The translations under genes were made by a program, and so were the position numbers. The notes beneath the pieces were generated by a model. The model was not told the DNA's origin and made no database searches. It worked only from the letters and a program-made list of their open reading frames with translations. Shown one piece after another: positions 45,000 to 52,772 of a DNA stretch of 64,000 nucleotides (position 1 is the first letter of the stretch; each line of letters opens with the position of its first letter). Source of the stretch: an uncultured Bilophila sp. (GTDB lineage: Bacteria > Desulfobacterota > Desulfovibrionia > Desulfovibrionales > Desulfovibrionaceae). The DNA is taken from contig CABKMN010000003.1 of NCBI GenBank assembly GCA_902373525.1, forward strand, positions 62,001 through 126,000. Direction: 5' to 3'.

Positions 45000-45671
45000 C
45001 TACTCGACGATGAAGGTTTCCGCGTCGGTGATGCCGACGTAGGCTTCGAAGCGCCTGACGGTCAGGGCCAGCGCCTCGTCGAGCCGTTCCTTCGCGGAGA
45101 AGGAAAAGATGACCGTGAGGCAGCGTCTGGCCTCGGGCGTGATCATGGCTCGGGTGGAGTCGCTCGTGGGGCTGCCGAATGCGCCCTCGGCGTCGGCCAG
45201 CAGGGGCATGTGTTCCAGATCGATGTCGCTCTTGCCGATGCCGGGGTAGACCTCTCCGGTCCCGCCCAGCCGGAAGACGATGTCCGGGCCGATGCGCGCC
45301 GTGTCGTAGGAGCCGAGCGAGAAGCCGGTTTCCAGCGACACGAGGTTGTTCGCGTCCACCACGGTGTTGATCCGGTACAGGTCCTTGCCCTGCCGCACGC
45401 GGCGGTACAGGGCTTCGGACGAGACGCGGAACCGCCCCGGGTCCTTGCCGAAGGCCTTATAGGCTTTCCGCGATTCGTCGAGGTTGGGTATCTGGGCGAG
45501 CGGCGTGGTTTCCAGCATGGTCTTGAGGTAGGGGGAAACCTCCGTTTCCAGACACGCCCAGAGCGCGTCGTCACGCAGGCGCACGTCGACGGTGTAGAGA
45601 AGGCAGCCCAGCCGCGCCGCGGGCCAGGCGTTTTTGATGGAACCGTCTATGGAGATGTGCAGGGCCGTCAT
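45000..45671 (-). CDS. B3/B4 tRNA-binding-domain protein
   Basis: A 223-residue cytoplasmic protein whose body matches the B3/B4 domain of the PheRS beta chain. Typical segments are the SRKAYKAFGKDPGRFR region, LYRINTVVDANNLVSL and GSYDTARIGPDIVFRLG. Stand-alone B3/B4 proteins are thought to act as editing or amino-acid-binding proteins, but the activity is unsettled. It sits between an AraC regulator and a DMT exporter on the same strand. Confidence 0.82.
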   Translation of the reverse strand: MTALHISIDGSIKNAWPAARLGCLLYTVDVRLRDDALWACLETEVSPYLKTMLETTPLAQIPNLDESRKAYKAFGKDPGRFRVSSEALYRRVRQGKDLYRINTVVDANNLVSLETGFSLGSYDTARIGPDIVFRLGGTGEVYPGIGKSDIDLEHMPLLADAEGAFGSPTSDSTRAMITPEARRCLTVIFSFSAKERLDEALALTVRRFEAYVGITDAETFIVE

Positions 45672-45714
45672 CGTCCGCTCCTTGGGGATGAAGTTTCGTT
45701 CCGAATTCGTCCTA

Positions 45715-46482
45715 TCACGGAAGGATGAGCGCGTCTTGGTCGAGGCTCCCGTTTTTTTGTTCCAGCCTCCTGCGCTTCCGGTAGGCTGCGGGAGTCAGCC
45801 CGGTCAGGCGCTGCATGGCCCGGGTCAGGGCGCTCTGGTCGGCGTAGCCCGCCCGCTGCGCCAGCTCCGCGATGGGAGCGTCGGAGGCGGCCAGCCACGT
45901 CTGCACGCGCCGGATGCGCCTTTCCGCGAGCCATGCCTGCGGGCTCGTCCCCCATTCCGAGCGGAACAGCGCGTGCAGGCGGCTCGGGCTCAGGCCGATG
46001 CGCCGGGCCATTTCCTCGACCGTCCACGGGGCGGAAAGGTCGGCCTCAATGCGTTCGGCGAGCTCGTCCAGCCGCGAGGTCCGGCGCTCGTGCCCGAAGA
46101 TCGAATCGATCAGCAGCGGCATCCAGCACTGCGGCATGCCCGGCAGGGCGAAGCGGTCCCGGGACAGGTTCGCGAACCCGATCAGGTGGCGCATGGCTTC
46201 CGAGACGGGCAGGAACACCTGTTCCGCCAGCCGTTCCGCCACGGGGACCCCGCACTCCGCCGGGTCGCAGTTGACGATCAGGAAGCGGTTCGAGCCGGTC
46301 GCCAGTTGCGAATGCCGGACGCCGGGGGCGACGAAGGCCGCGCGGGACGGGTCCAGCATGCCTTCCGCGCCGCCGATGTCGATGCGGAGTTCGCCCGCGA
46401 TGGGCAGGACGAACTGGGCGTGCGGGTGCCGTTCGTTGTTCCGTTCGCCGTCATAGCTCAGAAAATCGATGTGGATGGACAT
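45715..46482 (-). CDS. AraC-family transcriptional regulator
   Basis: A 255-residue protein. An N-terminal cupin-like sensor (HPHAQFVLPIAGELRID, FVAPGVRHSQ) is followed by the two helix-turn-helix motifs (MARRIGLSPSRLHALFRSEWG and GYADQSALTRAMQRLTG). The ATG at 46482 has GAGG 7 nt upstream; the longer frame lacks a site and would add a basic tail. It is first in the group with the B3/B4 and EamA genes and probably controls them. Confidence 0.85.
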   Translation of the reverse strand: MSIHIDFLSYDGERNNERHPHAQFVLPIAGELRIDIGGAEGMLDPSRAAFVAPGVRHSQLATGSNRFLIVNCDPAECGVPVAERLAEQVFLPVSEAMRHLIGFANLSRDRFALPGMPQCWMPLLIDSIFGHERRTSRLDELAERIEADLSAPWTVEEMARRIGLSPSRLHALFRSEWGTSPQAWLAERRIRRVQTWLAASDAPIAELAQRAGYADQSALTRAMQRLTGLTPAAYRKRRRLEQKNGSLDQDALILP

Positions 46483-46721
46483 GGCCCGCCTCGGCGCTGC
46501 GGTGGATGCGGAAAGCTCCCGGCGCGGCGTCGTTTCGGCTTCGCGCACGGGACCGATGTTGTATAAGCCCAAGCGGGCGCGCTTACAAGGAGGCGCGGAA
46601 AAGCCCCGTCTTTCCGGGCGGCGCGGGAAGCCTCCGGCGCAACGCTTGGGGAGACGTTTTTTTCCGCGCAAAGGGAATGCCGCGGTCCGGGTCCGCTCGG
46701 CCTCATCATGTATCTAACGCA

Positions 46722-46750
46722 TTGACATAGCGGATGTATCCGGCTAAAAG
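46722..46750 (+). promoter_or_regulatory. Promoter of the mgtA leader
   Basis: TTGACA and TAAAAG are separated by exactly 17 nt. The -10 lies in a short inverted repeat CGGCT-AAA-AGCCG, a possible operator. Transcription would begin near 46757, some 680 nt before mgtA. Confidence 0.65.
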
Positions 46751-46793
46751 CCGAATCGGTTTCCCGAAACGCCATCTCAAAAAGGAGTCAAGC

Positions 46794-46874
46794 ATGTCGT
46801 CCGACAGCGCCGGTTGCCCCGCAGCCGATGTGTTCATACTTCACGCCGCCGACGCGCTTCCTCCGGCCTGCTGA
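46794..46874 (+). CDS. Small leader ORF 1 of mgtA (26 aa)
   Basis: AAAGGAG lies 6 nt before the ATG. The peptide begins MSSDSAGCPAADVF and ends ALPPAC. It is too short for ordinary gene finding. A GC-rich hairpin (CCGGGG-ATT-CCCCGG, 46880-46894) follows the stop. Its position between promoter and mgtA suggests a regulatory leader peptide. Confidence 0.5.
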   Translation: MSSDSAGCPAADVFILHAADALPPAC

Positions 46875-46913
46875 CGGGTCCGGGGATTCCCCGGCGGCTC
46901 AGGAGGCTTTCCC

Positions 46914-47111
46914 ATGTCCTTGCTTCATTCCGCGTGCGGGCGTTTCCGCATGCGTCCGTATCCGTCCGCGTTGGGAACGTCCGTTTCCCGTGTGCCGAGG
47001 CCGTGCCCCGCCGCCTCCCGTCGTGTGCGGCGGTCTTCTCCCTTCCCGCGTCACGCCCTGCTCGGGCGGCGTTTCCCTTCCCGCAAAGGGGGCCGCGAAC
47101 GAGGCCGGTGA
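46914..47111 (+). CDS. Small leader ORF 2 of mgtA (65 aa)
   Basis: AGGAGG lies 7 nt before the ATG. The peptide is very basic and proline-containing, with PYPS, PRPCP and SPFPR segments. No known domain. It lies in a pyrimidine-rich stretch (about 46930-47240) that could host Rho loading if untranslated. Confidence 0.45.
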   Translation: MSLLHSACGRFRMRPYPSALGTSVSRVPRPCPAASRRVRRSSPFPRHALLGRRFPSRKGGRERGR

Positions 47112-47287
47112 CGGCCCGATCCGGTCTTTCCCGTGCCGCGTTCCTTTGCGGCGCCTGTCCTCGTATTCTGTTTTTCCCGCGCGGCGTTTCGTCCTCTGAA
47201 ACGGAGCGTCACGCCGGCAAATGCCCTTTTCCGTGCGCGGCGTCCCGCCGTGCGCCGGAGCCGCCGCGGGCGGCAAGGAGGTTCCGT

Positions 47288-47437
47288 ATGGACGATCATC
47301 CCCGAAGTCGTTTTGTCCGTGCCGCGTCCGCGTGTTTGCGGGCGTCGTCGTGCGTTTCCGTCCGGGAAACGCTTCCCGCAACGTTCCGTCGGCGGGGCAG
47401 GCTCCGTCTGCTTGCGCTCAGGAGGTTGAAGCTATGA
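47288..47437 (+). CDS. Small leader ORF 3, overlapping the mgtA start (49 aa)
   Basis: AAGGAGG lies 6 nt before the ATG, and a GCCGCC-GCG-GGCGGC hairpin (47260-47274) abuts that site. The peptide begins MDDHPRSRF and ends LALRRLKL. Its stop TGA overlaps the mgtA ATG (ATGA), so mgtA translation is probably coupled. The acidic and proline-bearing N-terminus recalls magnesium-sensing leader peptides such as MgtL of enterobacteria, whose nascent chain destabilises ribosomes at low magnesium. That is an analogy, not homology. Confidence 0.55.
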   Translation: MDDHPRSRFVRAASACLRASSCVSVRETLPATFRRRGRLRLLALRRLKL

Positions 47438-50154
47438 TGTTCCTTACGCTTGCCCATGATTTCATTCAGGAGAAAAGGCAGCTTGTCCGTTCCCGTGCCG
47501 ACGGGAACGGCGGTGCGCCCACCCCGCGCGAACGGCTTCGGGACGCGGCCCGGAAGACGCCGCAAGAGCTGTTCGAAGCCTATATGAGTTCTCCCCGTGG
47601 GCTCAGCGCGTTCCGCGTCGAATCCATGCGGTCCCTGTTCGGGGCGAACGTCCTGACCCACAGGAAGCGGGACTCCCTGCCGAAGCGTCTCGCCGGAGCC
47701 TTCATCAATCCGTTTACCGCCGTTCTTGCCGCCCTCGCGCTCATTTCCTTCGTCACCGACTACCTGATCGCCGCGCCGCAGGACAGGGACCTGACCGCCG
47801 TGATCATCGTGGGCGTGATGGTGTTCGTCAGCGGCACGCTGCGCTTCGTGCAGGAATCCCGTTCGGGCAGCGCGGCGGAACGCCTTCAGGCTATGGTCAC
47901 CACCACCATCGCCGTGGTGCGCGAGGGGGAATGCCGGGAGCGGCCCATCGGGGACCTTGTGGCGGGCGACGTGATCCGGCTCGCCGCGGGCGACATGATT
48001 CCCGCCGACGTGCGCGTCGTCGAAACCAAGGACCTGTTCGTCAGCCAGTCCTCGCTGACCGGCGAAAGCGAGCCCGTCGAGAAGTGGGCCGCGGCTCTGC
48101 CCGAAGCGGCGGACGATCCGCTGGCGTGCGCCAATCTCGCCTTCATGGGGAGCACGGTGGTCAGCGGTTCGGCCCTCGCGCTCGTGGTGGCGGTGGGCGG
48201 CGAAACCCTGTTCGGGGCCGTGGCGCGGCAGCTCGCGGAACGCCGCGTGCGCACGCATTTCGAGAAGGGCGTCAACGCCGTGTCGTGGGTGCTTATCCGG
48301 TTCATGCTGTGCATGGTCCCGGTGGTGCTGTTCCTCAACGGCTTCACCAAGGGGGACTGGTTCGAGGCGGCGCTGTTCGCGCTGTCCGTGGCCGTGGGGC
48401 TTACCCCGGAAATGCTGCCCATGATCGTGTCCGCCAATCTCGCCAAGGGCGCGTCGGTCATGGCCGGGAAAAAGGTCATCGTCAAGCGCCTCGACGCCAT
48501 CCAGAATCTCGGGGCCATGGACGTGCTGTGTACCGACAAGACCGGGACGCTCACGCAGGATCGCATCGTGCTGGAATACCCGCTCGACGTGCACGGCAAC
48601 GAGGACGAACGCGTCCTGCGGCACGCCTTTCTGAACAGCTACCACCAGACCGGCCTCCGCAACCTGATGGACGTCGCCATCGTGGAGCACGCCGACGAGA
48701 AGAACATGCTCCCGCTGCGCGAAGAATACCGCAAAGTGGACGAAATCCCGTTCGACTTCACGCGGCGGCGCATGAGCGTGGTGGTCGAGGACCGTACGGG
48801 CAAGACGCAGATCATCACCAAGGGCGCGGTGGAGGAGGTGCTTTCCATCTGCGCCTATGTGGAATACGAGGGCCGGGTCGAGCCGCTCACGGAAGCGCTC
48901 GTCGCGGAAGTGCTCGCCACCGTGCGGAGCTACAACCGGGCAGGGCTGCGCGTCATCGCCGTGGCTCAGAAGACGAACCCGATGGTCGCGGGGGCCTTTT
49001 CCGTGGCGGACGAAGCGGGCATGGTGCTGATCGGCTACCTCGCCTTCCTCGATCCGCCGAAGGCGTCCGCCGCCGGAGCCGTGGCGGCGTTGCGTGAGCA
49101 CGGCGTCGCGGTCAAGGTGCTGACCGGCGACAACGACGCGGTGGCCCGCAGCGTGTGCGAACAGGTCGGCCTGCGGTCCCGTTCCGTCCTGCTCGGCCCG
49201 GAGATCGAGGGTATGGACGACGCGGCCCTGCGGGAGGCGGCGGAGGGCGCGGACGTGTTCGCCAAGCTCACCCCGCAGCAGAAAGCCCGCATCGTAGCCT
49301 GCCTGCGCGAGGCGCACACCGTGGGCTTCATGGGCGACGGCATCAACGACGCGGCGGCGATGAAGGCGTCGGACGTGGGGATTTCCGTGGACACCGCCGT
49401 GGACATCGCCAAGGAATCCGCCGACGTGATCCTTTTGGAAAAGGACCTCATGGTGCTCGAACGGGGCGCGCTGGAAGGCCGCAAGACCTACGCCAACACC
49501 ATCAAATACATCAAGATGACGGCCAGCTCGAATTTCGGCAACATGTTCTCGGTGCTGGCGGCGAGCGCGTTTCTGCCGTTCCTGCCGCTGGCCCCGCTTC
49601 AGGTGCTCGTGCTGAACCTCATCTACGACATCTCGTGCACGGCGATCCCGTGGGACAACGTGGACGGCGCGTTCCTCAAGCGTCCGAAGGCGTGGGACGC
49701 CTCCTCCATCAGCCGGTTCATGCTCTGGTTCGGACCGGCGAGCTCGGTGTTCGACATCACCACCTACATCCTGATGTACTTTTACATCTGCCCCCTCGTG
49801 CTCGGCGGGGCCTACCATACGTTGACCCCGGAAGCGCAGGCCGCCTTCGTGGGGCTGTTTCAGGCCGGGTGGTTCGTCGAATCGCTGTGGTCGCAGACGC
49901 TGGTGATCCACACCCTGCGGACGCCGAAACTTCCGTTCACGGAAAGCCGGGCCTCGTGGCAGGTGCTCGGCCTGAGCTCCTGCGGCATCCTCGCGGGCAC
50001 CGTCCTGCCGTTTACCGCCGTGGGCGAGGCCCTCGGCATGGCGACGCTTCCCGCCGTCTATTTCCCGTGGCTGTTCGGGACGCTGTTCGCCTACATGGCG
50101 CTGACGACGTTCCTCAAGGCCATCTTCATCCGGCGGTACGGCACGTTGCTGTAA
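47434..50154 (+). CDS. mgtA: Magnesium-importing P-type ATPase
   Basis: A 906-residue P3B-type ATPase importing Mg2+. Features in order are a cytoplasmic N-terminus, membrane pairs near residues 85-125 and 275-315, the actuator domain with LTGES, the phosphorylation site CTDKTGTLT, a nucleotide-binding domain, the GDGINDAAAMK hinge, and C-terminal spans. Length fits MgtA/MgtB. The ATG at 47434 has AGGAGG 8 nt upstream, inside leader ORF 3; a second ATG follows at once. No other gene is in the operon. Confidence 0.93.
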   Translation: MMFLTLAHDFIQEKRQLVRSRADGNGGAPTPRERLRDAARKTPQELFEAYMSSPRGLSAFRVESMRSLFGANVLTHRKRDSLPKRLAGAFINPFTAVLAALALISFVTDYLIAAPQDRDLTAVIIVGVMVFVSGTLRFVQESRSGSAAERLQAMVTTTIAVVREGECRERPIGDLVAGDVIRLAAGDMIPADVRVVETKDLFVSQSSLTGESEPVEKWAAALPEAADDPLACANLAFMGSTVVSGSALALVVAVGGETLFGAVARQLAERRVRTHFEKGVNAVSWVLIRFMLCMVPVVLFLNGFTKGDWFEAALFALSVAVGLTPEMLPMIVSANLAKGASVMAGKKVIVKRLDAIQNLGAMDVLCTDKTGTLTQDRIVLEYPLDVHGNEDERVLRHAFLNSYHQTGLRNLMDVAIVEHADEKNMLPLREEYRKVDEIPFDFTRRRMSVVVEDRTGKTQIITKGAVEEVLSICAYVEYEGRVEPLTEALVAEVLATVRSYNRAGLRVIAVAQKTNPMVAGAFSVADEAGMVLIGYLAFLDPPKASAAGAVAALREHGVAVKVLTGDNDAVARSVCEQVGLRSRSVLLGPEIEGMDDAALREAAEGADVFAKLTPQQKARIVACLREAHTVGFMGDGINDAAAMKASDVGISVDTAVDIAKESADVILLEKDLMVLERGALEGRKTYANTIKYIKMTASSNFGNMFSVLAASAFLPFLPLAPLQVLVLNLIYDISCTAIPWDNVDGAFLKRPKAWDASSISRFMLWFGPASSVFDITTYILMYFYICPLVLGGAYHTLTPEAQAAFVGLFQAGWFVESLWSQTLVIHTLRTPKLPFTESRASWQVLGLSSCGILAGTVLPFTAVGEALGMATLPAVYFPWLFGTLFAYMALTTFLKAIFIRRYGTLL

Positions 50155-50175
50155 AAAAAGCGGGCTCTTCCCGCT
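50153..50175 (-). terminator. Rho-independent terminator facing mgtA
   Basis: On the minus strand AGCGGG-AAGAG-CCCGCT is followed by six or seven T. It can stop transcripts coming from the ppx side before they enter mgtA antisense. Confidence 0.7.
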
Positions 50176-50304
50176 CTCTCCCCCGCCTCCGGGAGTCCGC
50201 GGCAACGAGGTCGCGCCCCGTTCCTTCGCATCCCCATCCCAAGGGACACGCACATCCGACGCATCGGACGCGAAGGAAACATCCGCGTCTCCACATCCGA
50301 AGAG

Positions 50305-50332
50305 GGCCGGGGGGAATCATTCCCCCCCGGCC
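50305..50332 (-). terminator. GC-rich hairpin after ppx
   Basis: GGCCGGGGGGAA pairs with TTCCCCCCCGGCC (one bulge) around TCA, 17 bp after the ppx stop. No T-run follows directly; the terminator at 50153 may complete the job. Confidence 0.55.
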
Positions 50333-50348
50333 GCCGGAGGCATGCCTG

Positions 50349-51968
50349 TTACTCATCCCGCTCCGGCATGGCTCTGCCGTCCTCCAGACAGGGACGGAGC
50401 TCCAGATGCGCCCGGAAAACCTTCTTGATCAGCTTGCCGCTGCGCCTGACTTCCTCCAGTTCGATGGGGAAAGGGCCCGAACCGACGAGGCGGAGTTCCA
50501 GATCGCCGTTCGGGGAGCGCTCGAATCGGGCCGACTTCACGATCTGCCGGTGGCTTTCGTCCAGACGCTCCGCAAGGGTGAGGAACAGCGACAGCAGCCG
50601 CACCTCCTCCCGGATGCTCTCGTCCAGTTCAAGGAACAGCGGCATCTTTTTGGAGGCCCGCTTGCGGTGAAAGAAGGCCACCGCGGCCATCAGCTCGATT
50701 TCGCGCTCCGTGAACCCGAGCAGCTCGGTGTTGCGGATCAGGTAGTGGGTGTGCGCGTGGTGGTTGGCGAAGGAAATGAAAATGCCGATGTCGTGCAGCA
50801 GCGCGGCGTAGTACAGCAGTTCGCGGGAAACGGGAGGGGCGTCGTGCAGGCCGATGGCCTTGGCGCTGTCGAACAGTTCGAGGGCCAGCCCGGCGACGTG
50901 GCGGGAGTGCGTCTCCTCGAACCGGCAGAACCGGGCGAGCTGGAGCACGCTTTCCTCGCGGGCGGGCCGGATCGTGCCCGCCTTCTGCGGGTACGTCCGC
51001 ATGAGGTAGTCCGCAAGGATGCCGTTTTGCAGGTTCCGGTTGCTGATGGTCACGCTTTCGAATCCCTGTTCCTCCATAATCGTCTGAAGGATCGCCGCGC
51101 CCGCGATGATCACGTCGGCGCGGTTGGGGTTGATGCCGGGGACGCTCCTGCGTCCCTCGAGGTCGCGGGCGCAGAGCGCCTTCACCGCGCGGCGCAGGCC
51201 GTCGTAGCTCAGGACCTGCTTGGAAACCGTGCAGGGGCTGCCCGTGCGCGCGGCTTCCTCCTGCGCCAGCGCGGCGGCGATTTCCGCGAGGTTCTGGGCC
51301 GTGCCCGAGCTGGCGACGGCTTCGGCGATCTCGAAGCCCGCGATGCGCTGGAAGGAGTGCAGGGCCTCGTTGCGGATGTACCGTTGCAGCGCCGCGTAGC
51401 TGTAGGCGGACACCGGGCCTTTGTCCTCCTCGAAGAACAGGTTCGTCAGGCGCACGCAACCGAGCTTGAGCGAATCGAGATTCTTGTGGCCGGACGAATC
51501 CGCCACGATGAGTTCGGTGCTGCCGCCGCCGATGTCGATGTACAGCCGCAGGCCGTCGCTCGGTTCGAGGCCGCTGGAAACGCCGAGGTAGATGAGGCGG
51601 GCCTCTTCGCGGCCGGACACGACGGTGAAGCTGAGGCCGGTCTTTTCCTGCACCCGGTGGATGAACTCCTGCCCGTTCACGGCGTCGCGCACGGCGGCGG
51701 TGGCGATGGCGATGGTTTCCGAGGTGTTGTAGACGGCGCACATCTCCGCGAGGCCGCGCAGCACGGCGATGGTGCGGGTCATGGTTTCCTCCTGAAGACG
51801 GTTGCGGAGGAAGCCGCCCTCGCCGAGCCGGACCATGTGCTTGACCTGATTCAGGATGGTGGCGGAGCCGTCCGGATGGATGCGGACGAGCAGGAGCCGG
51901 ACGGAGTTGCTGCCGAGATCGATGATGCCGATGTTCCTTTCGGCGGAAGGGATCAGCCCGCCAGACAT
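50349..51968 (-). CDS. ppx: Exopolyphosphatase (Ppx/GppA family)
   Basis: A 539-residue protein releasing phosphate from polyphosphate. The ASKHA-type phosphatase domain has the loops IGIIDLGSNSVRLLL near the start and YIDIGGGSTELIV at about 145-160. A C-terminal HD-type domain contains LLYYAALLHDIGIFIS. The ATG at 51968 has GGAG 5 nt upstream and overlaps the end of the HD gene by 16 bp. It is the third gene of ppk-HD-ppx; synthesis and breakdown enzymes are co-encoded. Confidence 0.92.
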   Translation of the reverse strand: MSGGLIPSAERNIGIIDLGSNSVRLLLVRIHPDGSATILNQVKHMVRLGEGGFLRNRLQEETMTRTIAVLRGLAEMCAVYNTSETIAIATAAVRDAVNGQEFIHRVQEKTGLSFTVVSGREEARLIYLGVSSGLEPSDGLRLYIDIGGGSTELIVADSSGHKNLDSLKLGCVRLTNLFFEEDKGPVSAYSYAALQRYIRNEALHSFQRIAGFEIAEAVASSGTAQNLAEIAAALAQEEAARTGSPCTVSKQVLSYDGLRRAVKALCARDLEGRRSVPGINPNRADVIIAGAAILQTIMEEQGFESVTISNRNLQNGILADYLMRTYPQKAGTIRPAREESVLQLARFCRFEETHSRHVAGLALELFDSAKAIGLHDAPPVSRELLYYAALLHDIGIFISFANHHAHTHYLIRNTELLGFTEREIELMAAVAFFHRKRASKKMPLFLELDESIREEVRLLSLFLTLAERLDESHRQIVKSARFERSPNGDLELRLVGSGPFPIELEEVRRSGKLIKKVFRAHLELRPCLEDGRAMPERDE

Positions 51969-52756
51969 ACGCACTCCAGATTCCGTTTGAAGACGTCCGA
52001 GAACAGGCTCCCCTGTTCGCGGAGGCGCTCCCGTTCCGCCGTGCAGTCGCCCAGACTCCGGAGGGCGATGAGCACCTTGCGTTTTTTGACGCTGACCGCG
52101 AGGTGTCCGACCACGCCCGCGTGGGTGTAGTCCAGCGCGTCCGCGACGCGGAGCAGGGCGACGGCCTTGCGGAGGGCCTCCCGGTCGCGCCGTTTCAGCC
52201 CGGCGAAGCGGGGATGCTTGCGCGAGGGCCGCGCCTTCCGGTGGTAGCGGGCGAGCAGGGCGACGTATGGCCGATCCTCGTCCGGCATGCTCAGGCCGAG
52301 GTCTTCCTCGATGAGCCGCATGCTGACCTTATGGTGCCCTTTGCGGCCTCCGGCGAGGCCGATGTCGTGAAACCGCGCCGCGAGAAGCAGGCGGCGGCCC
52401 CAGACGTCGTCGAGTTTGTGGAGTTCCGCGAGGTCCTGAAACAACGCCTCGGCAATGGCGGCCACGCGCCGCCCATGCTCCAGCGCTTCGTTCATGGCCG
52501 GGGTTTCGGGCAGAGGCGCTGTGCAGGCGGCGTCCGGCAGGGAAACGTCGGGGAGCGGGGAGGCGGAATCGGTCGGGAGTCCGGCGGAGGCCTCCGTCGC
52601 GGGGGCGGCGGGAGCGGCGGAGCGTGCGTCCGTTGGCAGGGATGCGAGTTCCGCCTGTACGGGCGTTTCGGGCGTCGGGTCGGCGGCGGCCGGTGCGGCG
52701 CGCCGGTGCGTCTTGCCCGTTGAGGCGGTATGGAGTGTCCTGTTTTCGGCTATCAT
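51953..52756 (-). CDS. Stand-alone HD-domain protein in the polyphosphate operon
   Basis: 267 residues. The first 85 are a low-complexity Ala/Pro/Thr-rich tail. The remainder is an HD-type domain (RLLLAARFHDIGLAGGRKGHHKVSM, RYHRKARPSRKHPRFAG, ALLRVADALDYTH) that closely resembles the C-terminal domain of Ppx proteins. It lies between ppk (16 bp gap) and ppx (overlap), so it is likely a partner or regulator of polyphosphate turnover. Metal-dependent phosphohydrolase activity is possible but not shown. Confidence 0.8.
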   Translation of the reverse strand: MIAENRTLHTASTGKTHRRAAPAAADPTPETPVQAELASLPTDARSAAPAAPATEASAGLPTDSASPLPDVSLPDAACTAPLPETPAMNEALEHGRRVAAIAEALFQDLAELHKLDDVWGRRLLLAARFHDIGLAGGRKGHHKVSMRLIEEDLGLSMPDEDRPYVALLARYHRKARPSRKHPRFAGLKRRDREALRKAVALLRVADALDYTHAGVVGHLAVSVKKRKVLIALRSLGDCTAERERLREQGSLFSDVFKRNLECVCLAG

Positions 52757-52772
52757 GAAGTATTCCTTTGTC

